Notes: generated from the letters alone by a model not told the origin. Counted from the stretch's first letter, positions 52,562-61,595 are shown. The stretch is DNA of 64,000 nt from an uncultured Alphaproteobacteria bacterium (GCA_905479265.1 CAJQLX010000004.1:1-64000), one strand, 5' to 3'. Numbers and translations are program-made.

Positions 52562-53614
52562 ATGGACCGCCACGCTCACCATAAAGCCTTGCTCGCCCCC
52601 TTGCGAGCGGCGCTCTACGACTTTTCGGAGCATGGCGTCCGTGCGGCACTGGCCGACGTTTGCGCAGACGACGCGGTGTTTCGCTTGGCCCATCCGTTGG
52701 GCGAAATCCACGGCACGGATGCCTTTTTTGAGCAGACTTTTGCGCCCTTGGTGGACGCATGGCCCGATTTGGAGCGGCGGGATCATATCGTTGTTGCCGG
52801 AACCGATGACCACGGCCACGACTGGGTTGGCTGCGGCGGCTATTATCTGGGCGTTGCGTTGGGTCCGTGGCTGGATATTCCACCCACCGGCCACATCACT
52901 CACATGCGCTTCCACGAGTTTTACCGTTTTGTCGATGGCAAGGTGGTAGAGATGCAGTCGCTCTGGGATATTCCAGAGGTGATGATGCAAGCGAACGCTT
53001 GGCCCATGGCGCCGTCGCTGGGCCGTGAATGGCACGTCCCCGGCCCGGCGACCCAGGACGGCATCATCACCGAACCCAGCGACGAAGCCACGGGCGAACA
53101 GACCAAGCGCACCATCATCGAAATGCTCGAAAAGATGAAGCGCCACCCCAGCACGGGCGGACCGGCTGTGATGGAAATGGACCGCTACTGGCATCCAAAA
53201 ATGAGCTGGTATGGCCCAAGCGCGATTGGCTCTGGCCGGGGCATCGCGGGTTTTCGGCACTGGCACCAAATCCCCTTCCTCAACGCGATGCCCGATCGCG
53301 GTAAAGAGCGCGCATCCCTGACCTATCACTTCTTTGGCGAGCAGAATTACGCCGCTGTCACCGGTTGGCCCAACATGATCCAGACCGTCTCAGACGATGG
53401 CTGGATGGGCATTGCGCCGGCGGGGCGAAAGATTACCATGAAGTCGCTCGATTTCTGGCGGATCGAAAACGGCTTGATCCGCGAAAATTGGGTCATGGTG
53501 GACGTGCTTGAAGCCTTTCACCAGTTGGGTGTCGATGTGTTCGCGCGGCTGCGGGAATTCAACAAAGCCCGCAATCTAAGCCGCGTTGACCTGCCTGATG
53601 GTATGGAGGCCTGA
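52562..53614 (+). CDS. two-domain NTF2/SnoaL-like protein
   Basis: 350 aa, a close relative of the protein at 44932. Matching blocks are LAHPLGEIHGTDAFFEQTF, PDLERRDHIVVAG, PPTGHITHMRFHEFY, DRYWHPKMSWYGPSAIGSGRGIAGFRHWHQIPFL and EFNKARNLSRVDLPDGME. Two NTF2-like cones are predicted (about 1-165 and 185-350). It follows the HpsN-like gene by 24 bp and precedes the LacI gene by 4 bp. Confidence 0.82.
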   Translation: MDRHAHHKALLAPLRAALYDFSEHGVRAALADVCADDAVFRLAHPLGEIHGTDAFFEQTFAPLVDAWPDLERRDHIVVAGTDDHGHDWVGCGGYYLGVALGPWLDIPPTGHITHMRFHEFYRFVDGKVVEMQSLWDIPEVMMQANAWPMAPSLGREWHVPGPATQDGIITEPSDEATGEQTKRTIIEMLEKMKRHPSTGGPAVMEMDRYWHPKMSWYGPSAIGSGRGIAGFRHWHQIPFLNAMPDRGKERASLTYHFFGEQNYAAVTGWPNMIQTVSDDGWMGIAPAGRKITMKSLDFWRIENGLIRENWVMVDVLEAFHQLGVDVFARLREFNKARNLSRVDLPDGMEA

Positions 53615-53618
53615 ACCG

Positions 53619-54668
53619 ATGTCGGAAAAGGTCACAGCCCTGCAAGTTGCTCAGCGCGCCGGTGTTTCACAGTCCGCCGTGAGCCGCGTTTTTACGCCCG
53701 GTGCCTCGGTGTCGGAGAAGATGGCGACCAAAGTGCGAGGTGCCGCTGAAGAATTGGGCTACCGCCCCAATATTCTGGCCCGCGCCATGGTCTCTGGCCG
53801 CAGCCGCATCGTGGGCTTTGTGGTCGCCTATCTGGACAACTACTTCTATCCCGAAGCGATTGAAAAGCTCTCGAACGCCATGCAGGCCGAGGGCTATCAC
53901 GTCCTGATGTTCATGGCCTCGCAGACCACGGGCAATATCGACGACGTGGTGGATGAAATTCTCGACTACCAGATCGATGGTTTGATCTTCGCCTCCGTCG
54001 CCATGTCTTCCACCATCGTTGCGCGCTGTCAGGCTGCTGGCGTGCCGATGATCCTGTTTAACCGGCGACAGGATATGGAGGGCGTAAGCTCGATCACGTC
54101 CGACAACTTCGCCGGGGGACGCAAAGTGGGCGAGTACCTCATCACCTGTGGCCACAGGCGCATTGGCTATATTGCGGGCTGGGAAGGCGCATCCACGCAG
54201 CGCGACCGCGAAGCCGGTTTGATGGCCGCTTTGACGACCCATGATATTCCGCTGTTTGCCCGCGAAGTCGGCAATTTCCGCAAAGAAGGCGCTATCGAAG
54301 CCACACGCGCCATGTTCGACGTTCCTGCGAACCAGCGCCCTGATGCCGTCTTTGTCGCCAACGATCACATGGCGTTCTTTGTGCTCGATACGCTGCGGCA
54401 TGAGCTGGGTTTAAAGGTTCCCGACGACGTGGCTGTTGTCGGTTATGATGACGTGCCGCCTGCGGCGTGGCCAGCCTATGACCTAACCACCGTGCGTCAG
54501 CGATCCAACACGATGGTGCAGGAAACCGTGGATACCTTCATTCGGCAGATCGAAGAACCCGAAGACTTTCGCCCGCGTCAAGTGGCGATCGACGGGCCTT
54601 TGATTATACGCGGCTCGTCGCACAGTTTACCATTCAAGGGAAAGGCCCAAACCAATGCAGGGATTTGA
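53619..54668 (+). CDS. LacI-family transcriptional regulator
   Basis: 349 aa. The N-terminal DNA-binding domain (ALQVAQRAGVSQSAVSRVF with the hinge helix NILARAMVSGRSR) is followed by a periplasmic-binding-like effector domain ending in TTVRQRSNTMVQETVDTFI. ATG 53619 has GGAGG 9 nt upstream. Since it lies inside the ABC/NTF2 operon, it is the best candidate to bind the two CG-centred near-palindromes at 41345 and 46069. It overlaps the next NTF2 gene by 14 bp. Confidence 0.93.
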   Translation: MSEKVTALQVAQRAGVSQSAVSRVFTPGASVSEKMATKVRGAAEELGYRPNILARAMVSGRSRIVGFVVAYLDNYFYPEAIEKLSNAMQAEGYHVLMFMASQTTGNIDDVVDEILDYQIDGLIFASVAMSSTIVARCQAAGVPMILFNRRQDMEGVSSITSDNFAGGRKVGEYLITCGHRRIGYIAGWEGASTQRDREAGLMAALTTHDIPLFAREVGNFRKEGAIEATRAMFDVPANQRPDAVFVANDHMAFFVLDTLRHELGLKVPDDVAVVGYDDVPPAAWPAYDLTTVRQRSNTMVQETVDTFIRQIEEPEDFRPRQVAIDGPLIIRGSSHSLPFKGKAQTNAGI

Positions 54669-55623
54669 TTCCAAATTCAAAGATTTCCCCGATTACATCA
54701 TTGGAATCACCAACGAAATTTGGGAAAGCCGAGGCATTTCTACGCTGCACCAGTATTACAGCGATGACATTGTGGTGCGCTCCCCCGGTTCCGTGGTTGT
54801 GGGCAATCAGGGTGTGATTGCCGCGACAATGGCGACGCTGGCTGAGTTCCCTGATCGGCGCTTGTTGGGTGAGGACGTGATCTGGTCCGGTACGCCAGAA
54901 GAAGGCATGCTCAGCTCCCACCGCATTTACTCAACCGCGACCCACGCCCACGACGGGGTGTATGGCGCGGCGACGGGTAAGAAGCTGAAATACCGCATCA
55001 TTGCGGACTGCCACGCCATCAACAATCAGATCAACGATGAATGGTTGATCCGGGACCAGGGCGCCATTGTTCGGCAGATGGCGTGGGATCCAAAGACCTA
55101 CGCCGCTGAGTTGATCGCGCGCGAAGGCGGTCCGGAAGCTGCCGTCCGCCCCCTGACCCCCAAAACCGACAAGCCCGGCCCCTACAAGGGCTGCGGCAAT
55201 GACAGCCCGTGGGGTCAAAAGTACGCTGAGATCATCACACGCATCATGGGCGCAGACCTCGCAGCGGTTCCAGCGGAGTACGATCGCGCGGTCCAAACGG
55301 CTTACCCCGGCGGTGAAACGGGCGTGAGCCATGACGCGGTTGATAGCTTCTGGATGGGCCTTCGTGCCGCCTTTCCTGATGCCGAACTGCGGATCGAGCA
55401 CGTGATTGGCAACGAAGGCCCGATGATGCCCCCGCGCGCGGCGGTGCGGTGGAGCCTGTGGGGTACGCACAGCGGTTGGGGGCACTTTGGCCAGCCAACC
55501 AACGCTGAGGTCTATGTTTTGGGAATCAGTCACGCCGAGTTTGGCCCTTGGGGGCTGCGGCGCGAATTTACGCTTTACGATGAAACTGCAATCTGGAAGC
55601 AGATCCTGCTACAGACTGGGTAA
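54655..55623 (+). CDS. two-domain NTF2/SnoaL-like protein
   Basis: 322 aa, paralogue of the protein at 41531 over its full length. Shared blocks include IWESRGIS, EFPDRRLLGEDVIW, MLSSHRIYS, GNDSPWGQKYAEI and ETAIWKQILLQ. The two copies sit at opposite ends of the cluster, which suggests a local duplication. It starts inside the LacI gene and is followed 21 bp later by the bicupin gene. Confidence 0.82.
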   Translation: MQGFDSKFKDFPDYIIGITNEIWESRGISTLHQYYSDDIVVRSPGSVVVGNQGVIAATMATLAEFPDRRLLGEDVIWSGTPEEGMLSSHRIYSTATHAHDGVYGAATGKKLKYRIIADCHAINNQINDEWLIRDQGAIVRQMAWDPKTYAAELIAREGGPEAAVRPLTPKTDKPGPYKGCGNDSPWGQKYAEIITRIMGADLAAVPAEYDRAVQTAYPGGETGVSHDAVDSFWMGLRAAFPDAELRIEHVIGNEGPMMPPRAAVRWSLWGTHSGWGHFGQPTNAEVYVLGISHAEFGPWGLRREFTLYDETAIWKQILLQTG

Positions 55624-55644
55624 AAAAGGGAAAAGGTTGAGGCA

Positions 55645-56610
55645 ATGAACCGGCAAGAAATGGAAGCGCGGATCGTCCGTTACGCGGACCTTCGCCCGTG
55701 TAAAACCGCCTTTATCGATGCGCATACGCCCGGATCGGATCAGAAGGAAAACTTCACGATCATCGGCGGCGGTGTCTCGGAAAGCCCCGATCAGCATGTC
55801 CACATTCCCCTACCCCACGGCTTTAACATTGGGGCAGCGGGCCAACCGCCGAAATGCCGAAACTCCCTGCATTCCCATCGCACCGCCGAAGTCTTCTTTG
55901 TGCTTTCAGGCCGGTGGCGCTTCTTTTGGGGGCGTTGGGGCACGGCTGGCGAAGTCACGCTCGACCCCGGCGACATCATCAACATTCCAACGGGCATGTT
56001 TCGCGGGTTCGAGAACATTGGAACCGACTATGGGATGATCATGGCCATCCTCGGTGGTGATGACGCTGGCGGCGGCGTGATCTGGGCGCCGCAAGTGATT
56101 GAGGACGCGCGCGATCACGGCCTGATCCTCGCCGCAACCGGCCGGCTCTATGACAGCCATAAGGGCGAGCAGCTGCCCGACGGTGTCGCGCCCATGTCTT
56201 TGCTGACCGAACAGCAGCTTAAATTATTCCCCGAACCAACCACCGCAGAAGTCGTTCCCAACGCCGTTGCCCGCTATCTTGATTTGATGGCGTTTTCCGA
56301 CCGCGCGCCCGCAAAAGTTATTGGTGCCGATGCGCTGTTGGTTGATCGCCCGGGCTTCGAGGTCGACTTCCTCAGCCGCCCTTCTGCGCAAACGCAGGCC
56401 GCAGCCAGCGACAAAGACACGGTCTTGATGCCCGCAACGGGTCATTGGCGGGTGAGTTGGGCTGATGGCTCCGTGACCCTGAACCCCGGTGACACGGCCA
56501 GCATCCCGGCTGGTACTGCCTACACCCTCGAACCTGCGATGACAGGTGAGGCGGGGATCTATCGGGTGGTTGCCACCGATGATCCTGCTGGCCCCACGTG
56601 GCGCCCCTAA
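55645..56610 (+). CDS. bicupin protein
   Basis: 321 aa. The first cupin (about residues 60-140) has the metal-binding pattern SLHSHRTAEVFFVLSG (His76, His78, Glu82) and PGDIINIPTG. The second (about 245-315) has GHWRVSWADG and NPGDTASIPAGTAY but lacks the His-x-His pair, so it is probably structural. The metal-bound first domain could be an oxygenase, isomerase or lyase. Position in the operon links it to the same unknown substrate. Confidence 0.8.
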   Translation: MNRQEMEARIVRYADLRPCKTAFIDAHTPGSDQKENFTIIGGGVSESPDQHVHIPLPHGFNIGAAGQPPKCRNSLHSHRTAEVFFVLSGRWRFFWGRWGTAGEVTLDPGDIINIPTGMFRGFENIGTDYGMIMAILGGDDAGGGVIWAPQVIEDARDHGLILAATGRLYDSHKGEQLPDGVAPMSLLTEQQLKLFPEPTTAEVVPNAVARYLDLMAFSDRAPAKVIGADALLVDRPGFEVDFLSRPSAQTQAAASDKDTVLMPATGHWRVSWADGSVTLNPGDTASIPAGTAYTLEPAMTGEAGIYRVVATDDPAGPTWRP

Positions 56611-56643
56611 ACCCAAATTCAACCTCAATCAGGAGACGGTCAA

Positions 56644-57765
56644 ATGTCTGTTCTGACCACCCACGTTGGTTCCCTGCCCCGTACGCAAGAGATTGTGGAT
56701 TTCATCTTCGCGCGTGAGAAGGAACAGCCCTACGATCAAGCCGCCTTTGATGCGGCGATGACCGCAGCGGTCTCGGCCACGGTTGCGCGGCAGAAAGCGG
56801 CGGGTGTGGACATCGTTTCTGATGGCGAGACCAGCAAGATCTCCTACGCCACCTATGTCAAAGACCGCTACACCGGTTTTGACGGTGACAGCCCCCGGAA
56901 CGCGCCCGCAGACTTGAAGCTGTTCCCCACGTTCCTGCAGCGTCTCGCCGATGACGGCGGCACCCCCACCTACGCTCGCCCCATGTGTGTGGGCGCGGTG
57001 AAATCCAAGGGACAGGACGAGCTGAACAAGGACATTGCCAACCTGACCGCCGCGATGAAGGACAACGGCGTGCAGCGCGGGTTCATGAATGCAGCCTCAC
57101 CGGGCGTCATCTCGCTGTTCCTGCAAAACGATTTCTACGCCACCCGCGAAGACTACTTGCAGGCTTTGGCCGAAGCGATGAAGGAAGAATACGAGACCAT
57201 CGTTGCCTCCGGCCTCGACCTGCAACTCGACTGCCCGGACCTCGCTCTGTCCCGCCACATGCTGTTTAACGATCTCAGTGACGAGGCGTTTCTGAAAATC
57301 GCAGCATCTCACGTCGAAGCCCTCAACTACGCGCTGTCTGACGTACCGGCGGAGAAGGTGCGCGTGCACATCTGTTGGGGCAACTATGAAGGTCCGCACG
57401 TCTGTGACATTCCCATGTCCAAGATGTTCGATACCCTGATGAGCACCAAGGCACGCTACGTGCTGTTCGAGACCTCAAACCCGCGCCACGGGCACGAGTG
57501 GGCGGTGTTTAAAGACCGCAAGAACGATATTCCGGATGATAAGGTTTTGGTGCCGGGCGTGGTGGATTCCACCACCAACTTTGTCGAGCACCCTGATCTG
57601 GTCACGCAGCGGATTGACCGGTTTGTGGATTTGGTTGGCAACGAGCGGGTTATCGCTGGCTCCGATTGCGGTTTTGGCACATTTGCCGGATTTGGTGCCG
57701 TTGATCCGGACATTGCTTACGCCAAGCTCGAAGCGCTAAGCCAAGGGGCAAAAGCGGCCCAGTAA
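56644..57765 (+). CDS. MetE C-terminal-like (cobalamin-independent methionine synthase family II) protein
   Basis: 373 aa TIM barrel resembling the catalytic half of MetE. Zinc-type ligands are His242 and Cys244 in VHICWGNYEGPH and Cys342 in AGSDCGFGTF. There is no N-terminal MetE half. Such stand-alone proteins include methyl transferases and the epoxyalkane:coenzyme-M transferases, where zinc activates a thiol. It is the last gene of the NTF2/ABC run, followed by a hairpin. Confidence 0.82.
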   Translation: MSVLTTHVGSLPRTQEIVDFIFAREKEQPYDQAAFDAAMTAAVSATVARQKAAGVDIVSDGETSKISYATYVKDRYTGFDGDSPRNAPADLKLFPTFLQRLADDGGTPTYARPMCVGAVKSKGQDELNKDIANLTAAMKDNGVQRGFMNAASPGVISLFLQNDFYATREDYLQALAEAMKEEYETIVASGLDLQLDCPDLALSRHMLFNDLSDEAFLKIAASHVEALNYALSDVPAEKVRVHICWGNYEGPHVCDIPMSKMFDTLMSTKARYVLFETSNPRHGHEWAVFKDRKNDIPDDKVLVPGVVDSTTNFVEHPDLVTQRIDRFVDLVGNERVIAGSDCGFGTFAGFGAVDPDIAYAKLEALSQGAKAAQ

Positions 57766-57794
57766 GCGGTTTTGCTGTAGGCTTTTGGTCGCAA

Positions 57795-57820
57795 GGGGTT
57801 AAGGTTCCATCCTTGACCCC
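57795..57820 (+). terminator. hairpin at the end of the NTF2/ABC operon
   Basis: GGGGTTAAGG (57795-57804) pairs with CCTTGACCCC (57811-57820), 10 bp with one T-G pair and a 6-nt loop. No T-run follows, so termination would not be classical. Confidence 0.5.
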
Positions 57821-57858
57821 ACGATGGGCTATCGCCACAGACCGATAGGATTGGCTGC

Positions 57859-59043
57859 ATGCTTCCGCGCAAAGACAAATTCGACCTGCCGGCAGGCGTC
57901 ATATACCTCGACGGAAACTCGCTTGGCCCGCTTCCCAAGGGCGCTTTGGCGCGGGCGGAAACGGTGATTACTGAGCAGTGGGGGCAGCAACTCATTCGCG
58001 CTTGGAACAGCGCCGGGTGGATGGATTTGCCGGTCAAAGTTGGTGACCGCTTGGCCCCGCTGATCGGCGCGCCCAAGGGGTCAGTTGCCACCGGGGACAC
58101 CCTGTCGATCAAGGTGTATCAAGCGCTGGCTGCTGCGCTAAAAATGCGGCCAGAGCGCAAGGTCATCCTCTCAGACAGCGGAAATTTCCCCTCGGATCTC
58201 TATATGGCCCAAGGGCTGATTGAGACCATTGGCGGGGATTTGTCGCTCAAAACACCTGCGCCGGAAGCGGTTCTGGACGCCATCGATGAGACGGTTGCCG
58301 TCGTCATGCTCACGCACGTGGATTACCGCACCGGGCGACTGCACGACATGCACGCCATCACCAAAGCCGCGCACCGCGCCGGGGCCGTGATGGTTTGGGA
58401 CTTGGCGCACAGCGCCGGGGCAATGGCGCTGGATCTGGCAGGGTGCGGCGCTGAGTTTGCCGTGGGCTGTACCTATAAATATCTCAACGGCGGCCCCGGC
58501 GCGCCGGCATTTATCTATGCCCGTCCCGACTTGATCCAAGCTGTCGAGCCAGCACTGGCTGGTTGGATGGGCCACGACGCCCCCTTTGCCATGGACCCCG
58601 ACTACCGCCCTGCGCGCGACGCCGAACGCCTGCGTGTTGGCACCCCGCCGATCGTGCAGCTGTCTATCCTGGATGCCGCATTGGATGTTTGGGAGGGTGT
58701 GGATCTGCAGGCTTTGCGAGCAGCGTCGATGCGGCTTTCCGACCTGTTCATCGCCGAAGTTGAGCGCCGCTGTCCCGCGTTGATCCTCGCCAGCCCCCGA
58801 GACGCGAACCAGCGCGGCTCGCAGGTGTCTTTTGCCTTTGAACACGGCTATGCCGCCGTTCAAGCCTTGATTGACTTGGGCGTCATTGGTGATTTTCGCG
58901 CGCCCAATATCATGCGTTTTGGCTTTACGCCGCTGTTTCTGGATGATGATGATATTCGTCAGGCGGCGGCATTGATCGAGCGTGTTACGCGCGATGAGCT
59001 TTGGCGCGATGCAAAATACCAGACACGGTCCCGCGTCACCTAG
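57859..59043 (+). CDS. kynU: kynureninase
   Basis: 394 aa PLP enzyme that splits kynurenine into anthranilate and alanine. The start YLDGNSLGPLPKG is diagnostic, as is the PLP-Lys segment GCTYKYLNGGPGAPAF (Lys207) with the Asp in MVWDLAHSAG. It is slightly short but covers the whole fold. No kynurenine formamidase or tryptophan dioxygenase is in the window. An agmatinase-family gene follows 32 bp later, probably in the same transcript. Confidence 0.88.
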   Translation: MLPRKDKFDLPAGVIYLDGNSLGPLPKGALARAETVITEQWGQQLIRAWNSAGWMDLPVKVGDRLAPLIGAPKGSVATGDTLSIKVYQALAAALKMRPERKVILSDSGNFPSDLYMAQGLIETIGGDLSLKTPAPEAVLDAIDETVAVVMLTHVDYRTGRLHDMHAITKAAHRAGAVMVWDLAHSAGAMALDLAGCGAEFAVGCTYKYLNGGPGAPAFIYARPDLIQAVEPALAGWMGHDAPFAMDPDYRPARDAERLRVGTPPIVQLSILDAALDVWEGVDLQALRAASMRLSDLFIAEVERRCPALILASPRDANQRGSQVSFAFEHGYAAVQALIDLGVIGDFRAPNIMRFGFTPLFLDDDDIRQAAALIERVTRDELWRDAKYQTRSRVT

Positions 59044-59075
59044 AACGCTAGAACCAATGATGAGGAGACAGGCCG

Positions 59076-60059
59076 ATGGCTGACGAACATTTGGAATCCA
59101 TGATGGAGAACCTCTACTGGTGGGGCATTCCGACCATGTTCCGCTGTCCCAATGAGGGGCCAGAGGGCCAAGATATCGCGCTTGTTGGCGTGCCCCACTC
59201 CGCCGGTAACGGCACAACACAGCGCGATCAGCACTTGGGCCCACGCGCCCTGCGTGATGTGTCAGCCGTCGGGCGACGCATGCATATGGAGTTCGAGCTG
59301 AACCCGTGGAAAGCCGCCAAAATCGCAGATGTGGGCGATGTCCCCTTCCCGCGTGCCAACGATAACGAAGCCTGTATCGAAGAAATCACCCGGTTCTACA
59401 CCAAGATCGACCAGGCCGGCGCGCGCCCCATTTCCGTCGGCGGCGACCATTCGATCACCGGCGGCATCGTGCAGGCGATCGGCTGCGGCAACATCACCGG
59501 CGGTGAGCCCGTGTGCTTCTTGCACCTTGATGCCCATACGGACGTTTTTACCAAAGTTGACCACTTTCTTGGTGCCAAGAAATCCGCCGCACACTGGGGC
59601 GCTTATCTGGCCGATCAGGGCAAAGTTGATCCAACCCATTCCATGCAGATTGGCCTGCGCGGACACGCGCGCACGCTGGATTGGCTCGAACCGTCCTATG
59701 AGTACGGCTACAACGTCGTCACCATGAAGGAATTTCGCAAACGCGGGATTGAAGATGTGGTGGCGCAGATCAAGGACGTGATGCAGGGCCGTCCGGTCTA
59801 CATCACCTTTGACCTCGACTGCCTCGACCCGACAATCGCCCCAGCTGTCTCAAACATTGAAGCGGGGGAAAAGGGCTTTGACATTGATGAAGCGGTTGGC
59901 TTGCTTCATGCCGTGCGCGGGATGAACATTGTGGGCGGCGATATTGTCTGCATGATGCCGACCAAAGACAGCCCCAACCAGATCACCGCACTGACCGCAA
60001 CGTCGATCATGTTTGAAATGATTAGCATGATCGCCGAAAACACAGCCAAAGCGGGCTAA
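59076..60059 (+). CDS. agmatinase/ureohydrolase family protein
   Basis: 327 aa binuclear-manganese hydrolase. Metal ligands are visible: His125 in SVGGDHS, Asp152, His154 and Asp156 in HLDAHTD, and Asp246 and Asp248 in TFDLDCLDP. The family hydrolyses a guanidino group to urea and an amine (agmatine, guanidinobutyrate, guanidinopropionate). The start (ENLYWWGIPTMFRCP) fits the larger agmatinase-type subgroup. Which guanidino compound is used is unknown. Confidence 0.88.
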   Translation: MADEHLESMMENLYWWGIPTMFRCPNEGPEGQDIALVGVPHSAGNGTTQRDQHLGPRALRDVSAVGRRMHMEFELNPWKAAKIADVGDVPFPRANDNEACIEEITRFYTKIDQAGARPISVGGDHSITGGIVQAIGCGNITGGEPVCFLHLDAHTDVFTKVDHFLGAKKSAAHWGAYLADQGKVDPTHSMQIGLRGHARTLDWLEPSYEYGYNVVTMKEFRKRGIEDVVAQIKDVMQGRPVYITFDLDCLDPTIAPAVSNIEAGEKGFDIDEAVGLLHAVRGMNIVGGDIVCMMPTKDSPNQITALTATSIMFEMISMIAENTAKAG

Positions 60060-60072
60060 GACTAAGCGCGCC

Positions 60073-61173
60073 TTAGCTGTATTCAGCGATCGGCGCGCCC
60101 AGCACGTCAAAACGAGGCGTGACGCCCAACCCCGGCGCGTCAGAGGCGGTCATAAAGCCGTCTTTGATAACCGGTCCACCGTCACCAATGATGACGGTTG
60201 CGTACTCGCTAAACGCCGAAGATTGGAAATGCATCTCGCGGGGAATAGAGTGCGCCAAATGCGCAATGGCGGCGTCGGTGAACTCACCGCCCCACGTGTC
60301 TTCGATGGTCAGAATGATCCCCAACGTCGCGCAAACATCGCGGACAACTTTGGTCTTGGTGATCCCACCCATGCGGCTGATTTTGAGGTTGATGGCGTCC
60401 ATAGCGCGGTCTTGATGGCCCTGAATCACTGCTTGCAGCGTGGTCATACACTCGTCCAAAATCATGGGATGGTTCGAGAACGAACGCACCACCCGGCACG
60501 CCTCGTACGTCTCGCACGGCTGTTCGATATAGAGCGGAAGGTCGTTGACGGCGGACACCACACGCACCGCTTCGTGCTGCATCCAGCCACAGTTGGCGTC
60601 AGCGGCGAGTTTGTTGCCCGGTTTGAGCACAGACGTGACCTTCTGAATGCGCTCGATATCGGCATCTGCGCCCGCGCCAACCTTCATCTGAAACTGGTTG
60701 AAGCCCTGCTCCTGATAATCCAGCAGCTTTTGCTGCATGGCATCAGGGTCCGCGCGTGAGACCACTTTGAACAGCCGGACGCTGTCCTGTAACTTGCCGC
60801 CCAACAGGGTATAAAGCGGCTGCCCCGTTGCCTTGCCCAGCAAGTCCCAACAGGCGATATCGATGGCAGATTTCACATAAGGATGCCCCTTGAGCGCGCG
60901 ATCCATCACGGCATTGATGGGGCCGACCTGCCGGGGGTCCAAACCCACCAAATGCTCGGCAAGCAGCATGATTCCCGTTCGCGCACCCTCGGCATAGGCG
61001 GGTAAATAGGCCGGTCCCAGCGGGCAGATCTCACCATATCCGCACTGTCCGGTATCGGTCGTAATCTCAACGATGGTGCTGTCAAAGGCCGAAAAGCTCT
61101 GGTTGGACCACGAATAGGATCCTTCCTTCATCGGCAAACTAACGCCGTAGAGCGCAATGCGTTCGATCTTCAT
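60073..61173 (-). CDS. enolase-superfamily (MLE-type) enzyme, hydroxyproline-dehydratase/betaine-epimerase-like
   Basis: 366 aa. The active site is readable: general bases Lys164 (FQMKVG) and Lys264 (NLKISRMGG) and metal ligands Asp192 (ADANCG), Glu217 (YIEQPC) and Asp240 (LDEC). Lysines on both faces permit 1,1-proton transfer (epimerase) or syn/anti elimination. By resemblance of the N-terminal half (SLPMKEGSYSWSNQSF, GEICPLGPAYLPAYAEG) it may belong to the cis-3-hydroxy-L-proline dehydratase / hydroxyproline-betaine epimerase group. ATG 61173 follows AAAGGCG; a longer frame is rejected. Confidence 0.78.
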   Translation of the reverse strand: MKIERIALYGVSLPMKEGSYSWSNQSFSAFDSTIVEITTDTGQCGYGEICPLGPAYLPAYAEGARTGIMLLAEHLVGLDPRQVGPINAVMDRALKGHPYVKSAIDIACWDLLGKATGQPLYTLLGGKLQDSVRLFKVVSRADPDAMQQKLLDYQEQGFNQFQMKVGAGADADIERIQKVTSVLKPGNKLAADANCGWMQHEAVRVVSAVNDLPLYIEQPCETYEACRVVRSFSNHPMILDECMTTLQAVIQGHQDRAMDAINLKISRMGGITKTKVVRDVCATLGIILTIEDTWGGEFTDAAIAHLAHSIPREMHFQSSAFSEYATVIIGDGGPVIKDGFMTASDAPGLGVTPRFDVLGAPIAEYS

Positions 61174-61300
61174 GATATCGCCTTTCTCAACCACCGCAGA
61201 GTGACAGACCGAGCCCTGTGTTCGCAGTGCGGTCTTGTGCTGAATTACAGAGGACCATAGGCTAATCCCAAACACCATTCCATGCCAAAGGACAAAGCCC

Positions 61301-61594
61301 ATGAAGCCCGCCTATATCGTCGTTGATACCGCCATTCACGATCATGAAGCCTATGAGGCTTACAAAGCCAAAGTCGTGCCCATCGTTCAGTCTTACGGGG
61401 GCGAATATCTGATCCGTGGGGGCGATATGATCATCGATCAAGAAGAGCTTTGGACGCCGACGCGCATGGTGCTGATTAAGTTCCCATCGGTGGAACGGGC
61501 GCAGAGCTTCTTGGACAGCGAAGAATACGCCCCCGTCAAAGCCGTTCGGCTTGGCGCATCAAAGGCAACAGCCGTGATCGTTGAAGGCTTCTAA
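61301..61594 (+). CDS. DUF1330 protein
   Basis: 97 aa dimeric ferredoxin-like alpha/beta barrel protein. AYIVVDTAIHDHEAYEAYKAKVVPIVQSYGGEYLIRGG and FPSVERAQSFLDSEEYAPVK are typical of DUF1330. Function of the family is undefined. It is divergent from the enolase-superfamily gene and convergent, 1 bp apart, with the alcohol dehydrogenase. Confidence 0.9.
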   Translation: MKPAYIVVDTAIHDHEAYEAYKAKVVPIVQSYGGEYLIRGGDMIIDQEELWTPTRMVLIKFPSVERAQSFLDSEEYAPVKAVRLGASKATAVIVEGF

Positions 61595-61595
61595 G

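Noticed and set aside
51713-53329. 538-codon open frame on the minus strand across the HpsN-like and NTF2 genes
   Set aside because: It is antisense to two well-supported genes, has no family motifs and crosses both; the openness comes from codon bias in GC-rich DNA. The same applies to long antisense frames at 35914-37362, 32626-33675, 7596-8975, 22022-22933 and 3168-3974.
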